A stretch of 64,000 nt of DNA from Coccinella septempunctata (lineage: Eukaryota > Arthropoda > Insecta > Coleoptera > Coccinellidae). A program made the position numbers and the translations under genes. Below are positions 22,841 to 34,434 of this stretch, one piece after another. The stretch lies in contig NC_058194.1 in the NCBI RefSeq assembly GCF_907165205.1, positions 27,900,856 through 27,964,855 on the forward strand, read 5' to 3'. Below the pieces are notes generated by a model. That model saw only the letters and a list, made by a program, of their open reading frames with translations. It had not been told where the DNA came from and did no database searches. Within the stretch, counting starts at the first letter, position 1; every line of letters begins with the position of its first letter.

Positions 22841-25233
22841 ATTATACTCTTATTCAGTTTTCTATATTCTAACAGTGGAAGGTCATGGACAACTAATAAA
22901 AACTGAAGAGTATATTCTTGAGACTGTGCCATTAGATATATAACTTATTATCAAGAATGAATCAGTCACTAATGAGGGGCACAAAAAACGTATATTTCCT
23001 TGAAGTAAGAGTAATTGCACCCGAAATTTAATATTCGCTGGAGAGCGGATAGTGGTAGGGGAAAACATAAAGGCGCTAGTTTATAAATTGTAGTACCAAT
23101 TAAAATGGGTGGATATTTTATCACGACTATAAAGTAATTTTGCCTTCACACTCTACCAGCAATTTATCTCGCTTGATTAGTTTTTCTCAGATTAATTGCT
23201 CCAATTGTTTTTCTCATTTTACCTCTGCATATCCGTCTTGGCCGAATTTCACTCTGAAAGTTTTAATAGCGCTGTCTTGGGAAGGAGTAATTTTACTTTG
23301 TGGGTTATTCGTCGGACTTCAAAAAAGTACTGTTCCGAAGTTTGAAGAAGACGACCAGATACTCATGATTTCAACGTCAAAAGTATGTCGTGACTTCGTT
23401 TTTTGATAATAAAAAGTTGAAAAGTTACATGAAATACGACGAAACCTGGTTGAACTCTATCTATATCAAGGTTATAAAAAAGAGAAGCATTCACGCAGCA
23501 CTAAATTCGACATACCCAGGAAAGTGCAAAATACTTCCAAGAAGAAGACATATAACTACTTCTATGGTGCCTGAAGTCATCTTCCTAATTTGGTTGAAAG
23601 GTAGTATGGTAAATATAGTGCTCTCGGATTCTCTTTCAAATCAAAATCGTGCGAATCCATTTCGATAACCAATAAGGAATAACAAAACTGGAGCAACCGG
23701 AAACCATTTCTGTTTACCATATTATTCGATATACCCTCACTTCCAATTATCCACTATTGCGGATTCATCGAATCCATGCCGCACCACTCTATTCGCTCGT
23801 GTATATTATATGCAGGATAAACTTTCGAAACTAGGAGTTCGATCCAAGAAAACTTAGATAACACCGACCTGCAAGTTAGCAGCTCAAAATCGAGTTACCT
23901 CTTCAGTTTACCCATCCAAGGAAAACAAATATTAACCGCAAAATTTATGTGAATAAACAATTACTCGGGAAGGCACCGTGGAGTTTAATATAGGGTATTT
24001 CATGTCTGGTGGAGCTCGGGAACAACATCAACATTTCTAGTGATATCGAACGTCGTCACGGCAATCAGAGTGTAACACATGAATATTCGAGTCTGATTTG
24101 AATAGTTGCCTGTGTTCTGAAGACAGAATCATTGGCATCTTATTTGAATTGTCAACATAAATGAAAAGGTTATAGTGAAATGATGTCATACGTCACTTGT
24201 CACTTGATTGTACCTGGTCTGGCACATATATGGCAACATTGTTGACGGACACGTGGTTTCTTTCGTGATAGTACCTACTGGCGTTCGGGCAGTCAGAATT
24301 TAATTCATGAGTGTTAGTTTAGACGTTACGTTCATTTCAGTGGCACCAGTTTTATTTTTCAAGGCAATGAGTAGAAAGCAATTTCGTGAATAAAAACTGA
24401 GTCAGTGGCTTCTTTTGATTGTGATAAATAGAGGTCATATTATAACCAACACTATTTATAGTGAAAATTCCCTCTGAAAACTTCATCTCTCCAAAACCTC
24501 ATTTCCAGGTTGAAAGTTATAATAACTGATAAAATTCGAAAGGGATCTCTACGTCCTCGATTCAGATTGAAGCTTTGGCTAAGCCACCCCAAATTTCCAT
24601 ATCGCCTAAGTGTTCCATGAAAAAATTGGATTCAGCCCGAACCATTATATTATCAGCGCCTTACTGATGAGATCATTTGTGTGGTCAGGCTTTCAGGCCA
24701 CCGTCCCTTTTCCGATCGATAGGTAACATCTTAATCTGCATGGTAATGGAAGCGTTTGTTTGTACGGTCTTAACGATGGTATGTTTATTCACCGAGCGAC
24801 CTGGGCACGATTCGCCAAAGGCCCGACTGCCATCCTTCGTTATATACGCTGACGTAAAGAGGGAACTCCCTGCACACACACTCGTAAAAGGACAGGAGAG
24901 CGATCATGACAAATACAATCGAATATTAACTAGCTTCATCGTGGATTGTTTGTCGAAAGTATGAAAACTGTCCAATATATTCAAACTTATTAGAGAGTTC
25001 GAAAAATAGGTTACAGCTCATCTAAACCATAGTATCTGTAATATTCATTAATGTTGTTTACTTTCCGAGGTGTAATTGTATCTTCTATGAATTTCCACAT
25101 GAAAAAATTTCTCGAAAAGTATCGCCATTGGCTACAATGCGTAACCTGGTGAAATTGAAAAGGGACGTTCTTTAACTGTTGCAATCTTTTCGATGAAAGT
25201 TGAAACTATTGTAATATTCGTAACATCTACTTA
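22841..25233. other. No gene recognised
   Basis: AT-rich. Open frames at 23140-23406 and 23390-23668 show no convincing domain. About 24690-24910 is less AT-rich and unique in the window; its 95-codon plus-strand frame is not recognised. Confidence 0.45.
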
Positions 25234-26155
25234 GAATCATTCGGGCAACTGTGCGCACTTTTACCTTTCAAGCCCTACCCTGTTTCAAATGTTGAAGTTA
25301 GGAAAATTAAAGCATATTCATAAGATAGAGAATTTTCTTATCTATAAAGAAACATCAAAAAGCCAACAAACAAAAACGTTTTCTTTCCGCAAAAAGAAAT
25401 TTAATAGAGAAAGTCGGAGTGCGTGCACATGCCCCGTATTGCGGGTAAGTGTGCGCACCCTCACGGGGTAAGTGAACGCAGTGCTTAGTGAACCACACAA
25501 TCAAAACAAATTACAAAATCATGTCATCAAAATGTTACAATATTAGAGAAATGCTGTTTATTGTCAATACAGAAGCGCCTTTTTACAAGCAGTGCATTAT
25601 TCTTCGTGCCACAATTCTTGGTGAACACAACACTTGATACATTCCCCTGTTGGTGGCTCTTCATATTTTTCTGAACAAATAGGACAATATTGATCGAATC
25701 CAAGAAAATCCACAATCTCATAATTTATTCCTCACTGAGCTAATGCCCATATAATGAATCTATGCGCACACTTACCCGCGCACACTTTCCCCAGTAAGCC
25801 AAAATTTGAATTGACGTTCTTATAGAGTTGAGCAGCTAAGAGAACCTAAATTTTTTTTTATATATTTAGATTAATATGCCCATGATCGAATAAAATATTG
25901 TTTAACACTGAGGGACTCGGAACTTGGACCTGGCAGAATGTGCAGAGATGCTAAAAATTAACAAGAAAACTAGTGAATTTGATTGATTGCAAATAAAAAG
26001 TTAATGAAACGTTGCACGGCGCACTCCTATGAAAAACTAATATGGCGATTCTGCGCCCTTGCTTCACCCAAATGAACCCCTCTTTTATACAGTGCATAGT
26101 CGAGATATACGCACTGCGCACACTTACCCACTCTGCTCAGTTACCCCGAATGACA
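25234..26155 (-). mobile_element. 930-bp pogo-like non-autonomous DNA transposon, copy 3
   Basis: Same family and orientation as 4022-4951. The left end follows TA at 25232-25233 and begins GAATCATTCGGG (one change, one base missing). The right end stops at CCCCGAATGAC, so the last bases and the second TA have been lost. The GTAAGTGTGCGCA motifs are retained. Confidence 0.85.
25583..25701 (-). pseudogene. C-terminal zinc-finger remnant of a pogo-like transposase (copy 3)
   Basis: The minus strand carries the finger remnant of copies 1 and 2, here with WHEE before the shared TAA codon and CTAC after it. Confidence 0.55.
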
Positions 26156-27339
26156 CGTTCAAGTGCTGTGGCAATACCCCACATTCTGGTAGTCTTTCCC
26201 CCTTTATGCCTTACAGGGATGGCGAGAAAGTCAAGTGATATAAACTCCTCTTAATCCAGAATTGATACTGAATAAGACCAGAGGAGTTGCATAGCTCATT
26301 ATGGCACATACGGACAACATGAAAAAAAAATTTGTTCCCTGTAGTTTTTTGCAGTTAATTCAGCACTAAGTGTCATCAGGACCATATTTTGCATAAGTGT
26401 GACACGTGAACATAATCCTCTTAACATAGTTTCTAGAAATATTGAAAATTTGATTCAAGTGCCAAAAGTGAGTAATTTCTCGAGTATCCATTGTAATTTT
26501 CGGGTAGTGTAATTACAGGGCTTCAAAACATGCGTTCCAAATCTTCGGAAGTCGATTAAACCCAATACAAACAGCCGTGTTTATCATCCGAATCGTATAA
26601 GTTAATATCCGCCCGACGAGCAATACAGAAATTCATCAATTATCCAGCCTACCCCTGAAACGTGCCCAAATATTGACCGAATCGCGGGCTAGTCCAAAAA
26701 AAAAAAAAAATACACGCGATCGAACGGAAACGGGAGAACTGCGGCGCGAGCGAGAGGCGAAACCGTTTTCAATTTAAGGTTAAAATAAACAAATTGGCAA
26801 ATTTTCCATAAAACGCAATATTCGTTCTGTCCGATCCACTCGAGATTTTCGCCCTCGCTCTCTGTTCGAATTTGAATCTGAATGCGAGATCCTCGGATCC
26901 ATTCGGAGGGGAATGCGAGGCATCCGTGCCAATATTAACATTGAACGTTGTCGGCCGAGCGCTCGCGATCGAATGTGTGGTTCCGCTCGCACGGGTTTAT
27001 TCGAGTAATCGAATTCTATTAGCCTTCCGACACCCGAGTTTGGCTCGAGAGTCGCTCGGGTTCAACTGGAACGTTGGATTACCGTCAATTTCGAAATTAT
27101 TCATTCATATGAAACACCCTGTATATCTTTTAAGGATGACAATACCAAAAAGGAACTAAGTATCTCTCAAAATCCAAATCAAATAAATACACACCCGCAA
27201 AATTAGGGAAACGTACGAAATCTAAATAGAGTTTTTCTTAAATCCTTCGGCCGATTTCAGCAATTTTCTTTATTATGTCTTGATTCTTCAGGAACATAAT
27301 TATTTTTTTCGGATTCCGACTTTGGTACTTTCATTTCTC
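26156..27339. other. No gene recognised; CpG island at about 26540-27090
   Basis: The island contains a poly-A run near 26696-26711 and many CpG. The minus-strand frame at 26780-26992 is arginine-rich because of base composition. Nothing recognisable is encoded. Confidence 0.45.
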
Positions 27340-27480
27340 GTTATACAGGGGTGAGACTTTGACTGGTACAAATATTTCAACAGTAGATTCTTGAGGTTCA
27401 ACGAAACACTTTTTTCCTATACCATTTTCTCCGATTCGGCCCTGATAAAAAGATACGGCCATTTTAAGTATTCATAATGG
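27340..27480 (+). repeat. Interspersed repeat starting TTATACAGGGGTGAG
   Basis: Second copy of the family at 5321-5470, here on the plus strand: TATACAGGGGTGAGACTTT, then ATTTCAACAGTAGATTC, ATTTTCTCCGATTCGGCC and AAAAGATACGGCCATTTT. Non-coding. Confidence 0.7.
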
Positions 27481-27630
27481 GCTGTGCCATCAACTAGTAA
27501 TATTACGAGGATGTATTGAAAAATTCTTAGCCTACTATAGAACCAAACAAAATTTCAATGTCAAAATATTTTATTACTCAACATATTCTCCTCTTAATTG
27601 GATACATTTATTACAGCGAACCTGCAACGC

Positions 27631-28663
27631 ACGGAGGGGTAAATGACAAGTCTAGTCGGCCAAAAATATTTAAAAACCATTTTATGTTGGTTCAAGACTG
27701 TTGATTACGAAAAAAATATCATAAAAAATCTAGGACCTCTGGTATCAATTTTGCGAATAATAAACAATGAACAAACATAAAGAACTACTCAACACCATAA
27801 AAGAGAGAAAAATGCGATATTTGGGACATATATTGAGAGGTGGAAGGTATGAGTTACTTCGCCTTATAATAGAGGGGAAGATACAAGGGAAAAGATCTGT
27901 GGGAAGGCGCCAGAATTCTTGGCTGAAGGACCTCAGAAGATGGTTTGGTCACACATCGGCTGAAATCTTTCGAGCTGCCGTTTCCAAGACAACAATTGCC
28001 ATTTGGATCGCCAACCTTCGGAGGGAGACGGCGTAATAAGAAGAAGAGATAATTTACTAGACAATTTTCCAAAAATTCCAAATTCTTGTCGAAACTGGTC
28101 AACTGCTGGCTCATTTTGAAATTCCTTGATTCCTCATTTAGATTAGCTGAAGAAGAAAAATCAATATTTTCCAAAGTGGGGGTTATTGGCGGCTATTGAT
28201 TAAAAATTTATCTACTTCATAACTTGAACAACCAATCATGCTAAAATAGTTATCAGGAGTCATCAGGAAGTATAACAAATGTCTTATCGAATGTTGAAAT
28301 TCCATATATTATTTTTTTACTGCTGCATCCTCTATTTTGATGAATAACATAAAGCTATAACATAGATGCATACCTGGTCTCTCATAATCCATAATGAGAT
28401 GGTCTTATAAAAGTTTGATAGGTAACACAGGAAGCACTGAACTATGGCATTGAAAGAGATATTTTTGATGCGTTAAAAAACTAATGTAATGCAACAGAGA
28501 AGTTCAAACAAATTCTTCCGCTAATTGATGATCAGGGAAACGATTAACGCCATTGATTCGAATCACCCACTATTCTAATTGACCATTCGGTGCAATTTTC
28601 CTATTTCTGATGCATTTTTGGAAATTGATTTTTGGCCGCCTAGATAATAACTTTACTCCTCTG
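27631..28663. mobile_element. 1033-bp hAT-like non-autonomous element inserted in mariner
   Basis: Flanking 8-mers TGCAACGC (27623-27630) and TGCAACGT (28664-28671) differ at one base, an 8-bp target duplication as made by hAT transposases. The ends are diverged inverted repeats: left ACGGAGGGGTAAA...TCGGCCAAAAAT, right (inverse) CAGAGGAGTAAA...GCGGCCAAAAAT, fitting the CAGAGGGGTAAA type start of hAT elements. Removing it rejoins the mariner C-terminus in frame. Inside is a plus-strand LINE end (27700-28040). No transposase remains. Confidence 0.72.
27700..28040 (+). pseudogene. 3' end of an RTE/jockey-type LINE (second family)
   Basis: The frame 27767-28036 reads NTIKERKMRYLGHILRGG, LLRLIIEGKIQGKRSVG, RRQNSWLKDLRRWFG and IWIANLRRETA, then stops. 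This is the well-known conserved C-terminus of an abundant arthropod LINE family (RYLGH.LR...Y.....I.GKI.GKR..GR....WL.....W). The copy is 5'-truncated but its last 90 codons have no break, so it is fairly young. The sequence after the stop, TAATAAGAAGAAGAG, is the repeat-type tail expected of that family. Confidence 0.8.
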
Positions 28664-29290
28664 TGCAACGTCTCTAGACCTTTCAAAAAAAAATGTTTCT
28701 TCTTGCTCTGCAAATCAAACCTCCACAGCTTTTATTACCTCCTCGTTGGAAGAAAATTTACGACCTTTTGAACTTTTTTTCAGTCAGAAACGAGATGATA
28801 GTCGGATGGAGCCAAATCTGGTGAATAAGGCGAATTTTTTGCATGGCAACATGAGATTTGTGTGCAGGGGCGATGTCCAGCAAAAACTGAACACCTTTGG
28901 ATAGCTTTCCGCGTCTTTTCTCTTTAATTTTTTCCCGTAGAGTGGTCAGTAATGTCGAATAGTAATCTCCGGTTATTGTTCTACCCTTATCCAAAAAATC
29001 AATCATGATTTCTCCATGGAAATCCCAAAAAACTGAAGCAAGAACTTTTCACTCAGATTTTTGGACAAGAAACTTCTTAGCTCTTGCAGAACCGGAGTGT
29101 TGCCATTCCATTGATTATTGCTTTGTTTCTGGATCATAGAAATGTACCCAAGTCTCATCCATAGTAACAATTGGGTTTAAGAAGTCTACATCGTTTTCAA
29201 ATCGAGCACAGATAGAACGCGATGCTTCTACCCTTGCACGCTTTTGGTCAACATTCAAACATTTGGGATCCATTTTGCACAAACCTTGAT

Positions 29291-30664
29291 TTGAAAGTGT
29301 TTTCAACAGACGCAACCTTTTTTAAGCCTACAGAACCTTCATTTTGTTCATTTCCCATCAGTCTCAGAAGACTGAAACTTACTGTTGCTTTTTCAGGCTT
29401 TGTAGACACCCAACTAAATACGGTACCTACATATACCTCATTACGTGAACCCAAATTGTCCACTTCACTTTATGAGCAGTGTAGTTCAGGACTTGAATTC
29501 AAACTAGAAGATTCCCAAATAGTTAAACAAAACAAGATAAAGTTTCATATCTCATGAATGAAACACTACATTATCAGGATAACTAATTATTCTGGGTACT
29601 TGAAAGAATGTCAGTTACGGACTCAGCATCCACAAATTGGTACCAACGTTACCAGGTCCAGAAATTAATTCGGGGAGTATATTCGGATAAGTGAACGTTC
29701 AACATGGTTTCATGCTTTCTGACTGTAGGATGCTAATTCGAAATCCACTAATAGAAACGTGCTGTTTCCCATTCAGATGAAATATAATTTCGCCGGGTTA
29801 CAGTCCACTCCAGTGGAACAAATGGTTCATTTGCCCTCGAAATCAACCACGGACTCTGACACTCGAAATCGTGGGGGCTGTGCGGGCGTCCCTGCCTCCT
29901 CCAGACATTAATGAAAATGGATCCGGATCCGAGCCAGTTACGAAGTAATTGAAAATTGGTTCGATCAGGATGTCGGGCATTTTATGGTTTCGAATCGCGC
30001 ATGAAATCAATGAAGATTTTTTTTATTCAAACATTTTTTTGACATCATTTCGAAGTCCTTCAAAAATAGCGATAAAGAGTTCGAAAATAGATCGTTGGTC
30101 ACTTCGGAGCAAGTTATTTGAAAATAAAATAGGAGCAGAGAACAAAGAAATAGAGCAGCGATAAAAAACAGCTCGTCAAGAGTTGAGGTTGTTAATTTGT
30201 CTTTTCATCTGATAAAACTAGTCTGGACATGATAAAACTTCAATTTTTCAACACTTTTTTCTTTTAGCATTTTTTCCGAATCGGCTCGGTTTAAGAGATA
30301 CAGGCTGTTGAAAATCCATAAAAAATGATATTTTCAGTTATCTTCTCGGTTTTATCGAATGAAATAAATTTCGGAATACAGTTTTTCATTTATTTGATGT
30401 ATTTTTTTCAACACAAAATGTCACCCACGTCACCCATTTTTCTCATAAGGACCATTACTTACCATAAAAATACCAAAAATTCAAAGAAAACTAAGTCGCT
30501 ATCTCATGAATATTCATGAATCGAATTCTATATCGATGTTCTGTTTCCATTCCTAGCCACGAGCAAATAAGAATTGCGGAAGCTTGTTCTTGAAGTGGAT
30601 TCTTTAAGAACTTAAATGTTTGAAATGATTTCGTATATTGGCTTATGAAAGAATAACCATACTA
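29291..30664. other. No gene recognised
   Basis: 29740-30000 is somewhat CpG-rich and unique in the window. 30262-30340 matches the end of the repeat at 5321-5470 (CCGAATCGG, AGATACAGGCTGTTGAAAA). The rest is AT-rich and unrecognised. Confidence 0.45.
30262..30340 (+). repeat. Partial copy of the TATACAGGGTG-end repeat
   Basis: Shares TTTTTCCGAATCGGCTCGG, AGATACAGGCTGTTGAAAA and CATAAAAAATGATATTTTC with the minus-strand copy at 5321-5470. The outer TATACAGGGTG end is absent. Confidence 0.6.
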
Positions 30665-32032
30665 CACTGAGCAAAAAAATTAACGCACATTCTGAAAATC
30701 TCAATTTAAATGAAAGTTAACTCTACATTGAGTTAACTTATTTTTTATGTTCTCTCGGGAAGGTTTTGAACGAAACAAGATACATTAAATGGAAGAAAAT
30801 TTCAGGATTTCACCGAATCTCATGTGAAAGAAGAGAAATGAACAATTTTCAAAATACTGAAATGCTGATAAGTTATTTAATACTTGGTATTTCCACCCCT
30901 TGCGTTAATTACAGCTCGGCAACGACGGTTCATACTCAAAATGAGTGATCTTAAAATGTTCTGATCTAATCCTTGCCAGATTTCTCCGAGTTGGATTCCT
31001 AAGTCATTAAGAGTAGCTGGATGATTTTCTGAACTTCTCAGCCTTCTATTGAGGTTGTCCCAAACCTGCTCAATCGGATTGAGATCTGGACTTCTTGCTG
31101 GCCATTCCATTCGAGAGACTTCAACCTCTTCAAGGTACTCCTGAACGATGCGCGCACGATGGGGTCTGGCACTATCGTCCATAAAAATGAAATTTTCACC
31201 AATGTATGGGGCAAATGGCACTTAATGCTCTTCAAGAATGTTCCTTATATACTTATCAGCATTCATAGCTTCATTATCAACGACCACTAGGTATGTGCGA
31301 GCAGTCAAAGATATTCCACCCCATACCATAATCGATCCTCCCCCGAAACCAGTAGTATTCAGGAAATTGCACTGAGCATATCTTTCATGTGGACGTCTGT
31401 ATACAAGGAAACGTCGAGGTCGAATCTAAACTCATCTGTGAAGAGAACTCTTTCCCAATCGGCCTCTTCCCAATGGATATGCTCTCTCGCAAAATCCAAA
31501 CGCGCCCTTCGATAGGCTGTGGTAAGAGCTGGGCCTCTTGCCGCGACACGAGGCCTTAAATCATATTCTCTGAGGCGATTTCTTATTGTCTGAGTGCTAA
31601 TTTGCACCTCATGAGTTTGCTCAAGCTGAATTTGAAGGAGGCGAGCGGTTGCAAATCGTTGTGTCAACGAAGAAACTCTCAAGTAACGTTCTTGAATGGC
31701 AGTTGTTACCCGTGGTCTACCCTGTCCTGGTCTTCGGACATTCATACCTGTCTCCCTGAATCGCTGCAATTTTCTGTACACACTTGTATGGGAAACTCCA
31801 AACCTTTCTGCAATTCTTGTGTATGTCCACCCTTCTTCTCGCAAAACTACCACTTGGGCACATTCCTCTTGGGTCAAATTGCGTGTTTCGCAAAGAAAAC
31901 TATTGATCACTAGAATTGATCGAGAACAACTGATTTTAGAATGGAGTCAATACATTCAAAATCTGATAATATCATCTTTTTTTATTTCTGCTGGAAAAAA
32001 AACATAATGTGCGTTAATTTTTTTGCCCAGTG
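30665..32032 (-). mobile_element. Tc1/Bari-like DNA transposon, full length (1368 bp)
   Basis: Both ends are present. The left starts CACTGAGCAAAAAAATTAAC and continues GCACATT; the right, read inward, starts CACTGGGCAAAAAAATTAAC and continues GCACATT: 27 bp with one mismatch. TA flanks both sides (30663-30664 and 32033-32034). Just inside the left end is a small palindrome, GTTAACTC with its inverse. The transposase lies on the minus strand and fills most of the element. Length, TA target and DD34E enzyme all fit the Tc1 family, Bari-like branch. Confidence 0.92.
30877..31910 (-). pseudogene. Tc1/Bari-like DD34E transposase with one frameshift and one stop
   Basis: A cut-and-paste transposase. 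The first frame (31910-31359) holds two helix-turn-helix DNA-binding modules: LTQEECAQVVVLREEGWTYT with FGVSHTSVYRKL, then a GRPR hook and ISTQTIRNRLRE. It then has the first catalytic aspartate in LFTDEFRF. Shortly after, a single-base shift moves the reading into the next frame (continuing YRRPHERYA.CNFLNT and MVWGGIS). One TAA follows ILEEH near 31222. The last frame (31221-30877) has the second aspartate (MDDSARPHRA) and the glutamate in SPDLNPIEQ, 34 residues later. All catalytic residues survive, so inactivation is recent. Confidence 0.9.
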
Positions 32033-32034
32033 TA

Positions 32035-33516
32035 TTTTTGATGATGAAGTGAGTGGCACCATTATCAACATATGTTTTCAATAAGACTATTGCGCCATGA
32101 GAAAATTTCCTCTCAACATATCATATTTCGCAATTCTCTTTTGCGGGACCGCTGGAAATGAAAGAATCTGAAAATCTCCTCTTCAGATTCGATCACATCA
32201 TGTGGAGACCGCCGCGGTGTACCGCGTGTGTCAACATGAATTTTTCGACGTACATCTCTCATCTTCACTTTTTCAGCCAATGGACCAATTCGATCAACGC
32301 TGGAGCCGTGTAAATTGTGTTCCATCATAGTGTCCGTTATCCCATTGAAACCTCGAGATTTAGATTGATTTCGATGCGGTTCGGAACGAATGCGGCATCT
32401 GGGATTGACGGGGAACGTAATAGAGTGCTATTATCACGTACAACGGTTTCTACCACTTGGCCGAATCAATTTTTTTTTGTTGTGTCGTTCTTCCCGACGA
32501 TGAGGCATTAGGAGTTTCAGCGGGAAGTTTCTTCGGAAAGGCGGATGGGAATGGGGAATTTAGGTTAACTGGATAGTTTTTCCATCAACTTTAATGAAGC
32601 ATATTGTGATACCAACAACATTTCAACAGCAAAAAAAATTTCGCAATTATTTCAGATGGCTATTCGAAATTGCGATTGATAATAAGGTTTGAGGATATAT
32701 TGCAATGCATGCAAAAAGAAAACTTGTAGAATTAAGCAAAGGTGCATACATATAGGCAAGAAATTGAGAATTGATTTAAAGCCCGAGAACATTTTTTGTA
32801 ACAGTACACTGCCATTTCCGTTTATCTTTCTTTATCATATACCATAGTCTAGATATTCGATGAATTTCGTCAGTTTCGTCGGAGTCAATATTGGCGAACA
32901 AACTTAATCGATGCAGCAGACAGCAGCTGTTGGTTCGATGAGGAAATATCCTCCCTTTAATGCGAAGTCCAAATTTTTCATCTCTACCAATATGTACTCT
33001 TCCGCGATGCCCTAAGGTGGCAATAATCAATTCATGCAGAACGGAGTAGAGTCAATGTTCGCCATTAATTATTTCCAGCCTGGAAGAGAACCTGCTCCAT
33101 AAAATGAGATGTTGAAGATAATCCTTTTTCAGTAAAATACGTCAGTTGTTTGAATCGATTATATTATCAGAGCCTATTCTGCAGATTAACAATAATGCTG
33201 TATAGTATTTCGATCCGTTGATTATATTGGAGAACTGAATTAGTAAAAGACCTTAATCATTGATGCTATTACAGCCGAAAGGTGCTTAGGTACAATAGGT
33301 GTTCGTTTGAATGAAATTGACGATTTGCTAGTATCGAATGCTTAGGATAATTTCCAAAATCCCTATATACCTCCCAACCTGCCAATTTTCATCGTCTTTT
33401 GCACCAACATATGAATTAGTGGTACCACGTTTATGTCATCCTTTGTTCCAGAGCTTCCTTGAGCAGGAGTTTCAACATTTCTAGATTTAAAAGGAGCTTA
33501 CGTTGCACTGTTTCCT
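32035..33516. other. No gene recognised; CpG island at about 32130-32560
   Basis: The island has no copy in the window. The 71-codon minus-strand frame there is charged and has no domain. The remainder is AT-rich. Confidence 0.45.
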
Positions 33517-34434
33517 ATTCAGTTAATTCAGTTGATATGAATACCTACAAGTGTTACGATCTGAATTGAGGTAGCGAATTTGCCATCACCAGGACATTTA
33601 AAAGGAGAACGTTCCACCGAAGAAGAGCAGATGCTGACCATGATTTCGGTCTCATTTGACTTTGAAAAACGATTGGAACTGATGGACCCTAAAAATAATG
33701 ATATTTGATTTAATGAGACCAAAACCATGATCAGCATCTGCTCTTCTTTGGTGGAAGAGGTTCTGACGAAGGCAAATTGGCTAGTTTAATGGGGAATTCT
33801 CCTCAATTTGGGATATCACTGCATATGCAAGTTTAAACTGAGTAATTATGATTTTCATTCATGATTTTTTCAAATTCACCGCGGAAACTATTCGAAATCA
33901 AATATTCAAATATGGGGTTTTAAAATTCAAATCGCTTTGTGCGGAGTTTACGATTTGGCAACAGCACATACAAGACAATGTAAAGAATAATGTCCGATCA
34001 GCTTGTTTATAAAATAACAGCTGCTGATCTACAGGCGCGTACTTACTGGCGAGCTTCAACTGCAACCGGTCATAAAAATCCCATAAAATTCTACGACCTT
34101 CCTCGTTCGTCGCAGACTTCATAGACAGCCATCTTTGTCTATCTCATCAAGATAATGCATTTGTTGTCCTTTATCATCGAGGCATATTTCAGTCGATGTT
34201 GCCAGCTTGTGCAATTCTCACAAAACGCTTTAAACTTTAAATACCCATTTTTATTTTTCAATTTTAAGTGCTTAAAATAATTGTTTTTGGAAAACGGTTG
34301 AAATGGTTTTTCAAAATGTGACGTTTCAAAGATATTTCATAAAAAATACATCATTTTCGTGAGAAGGAGTATTCCCTATTCAGATCGTTACACTTCTTTA
34401 TATCCATATCGACGGGTGGCATGCATCTGAATTA
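33517..34434. mobile_element. Foldback element interrupted by a MITE
   Basis: The left arm (about 33517-33670) contains GTTACGATCTGAATTGAG, GCGAATTTGCCATC, GAACGTTCCACCGAAGAA and GAGCAGATGCTGACCATG. The right arm starts as the inverse at about 33716 (ACCATGATCAGCATCTGCTC) and breaks at 33790 after GCAAATTGGCTAGTTTAAT. It resumes at 34378 with TATTCAGATCGTTACACTT and ends ATGCATCTGAATT. The missing point is filled by the MITE at 33791-34377. Same family as 60038-60617. The left end lacks the GCATACCACCCG words. Confidence 0.78.
33791..34377 (-). mobile_element. 561-bp-type MITE, copy 2, inserted in a foldback arm
   Basis: Inverted relative to 7889-8449 and about 587 bp long. The ends are GGGGAATTCTCCT and AGGAGTATTCCCT. 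The interrupted foldback arm can be compared with the intact arm at about 60480-60570, which shows a duplication of about 2 bases at the target (AT, or TA if the boundary is shifted). The frame starting MKSATNEEGR is open here for 75 codons (34122-33898, minus strand), whereas copy 1 has a stop. Coding is unproven. Confidence 0.75.

Larger units (their letters stand above)
27504..29290 (-). mobile_element. mariner element, copy 2 (5'-truncated), split by a hAT-like insertion
   Basis: On the minus strand the transposase begins near 29290 with a CAKWIPKCLNV-like block (DPKCLNVDQKRARVEASR is readable), then VTMDETWVHFYDPETKQ (first Asp), DFLDKGRTITGDYY and FLLDIAPAHKSH (second Asp), with the third-Asp region missing, then VEVWFAEQEETFF-like sequence to about 28672. 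It resumes at 27622 with RCNKCIQLRGEYVE and a stop, the typical mariner C-terminus, followed by the 3' terminal repeat ending at TA 27504-27505. The gap is exactly the insertion at 27631-28663. This copy supplies the only 3' end of the family in the window. Confidence 0.82.

Noticed and set aside
24677..24964. 95-codon plus-strand frame with a hydrophobic stretch
   Set aside because: The hydrophobic part is short and isolated, with no splice or transcript support visible. Kept as unrecognised sequence.
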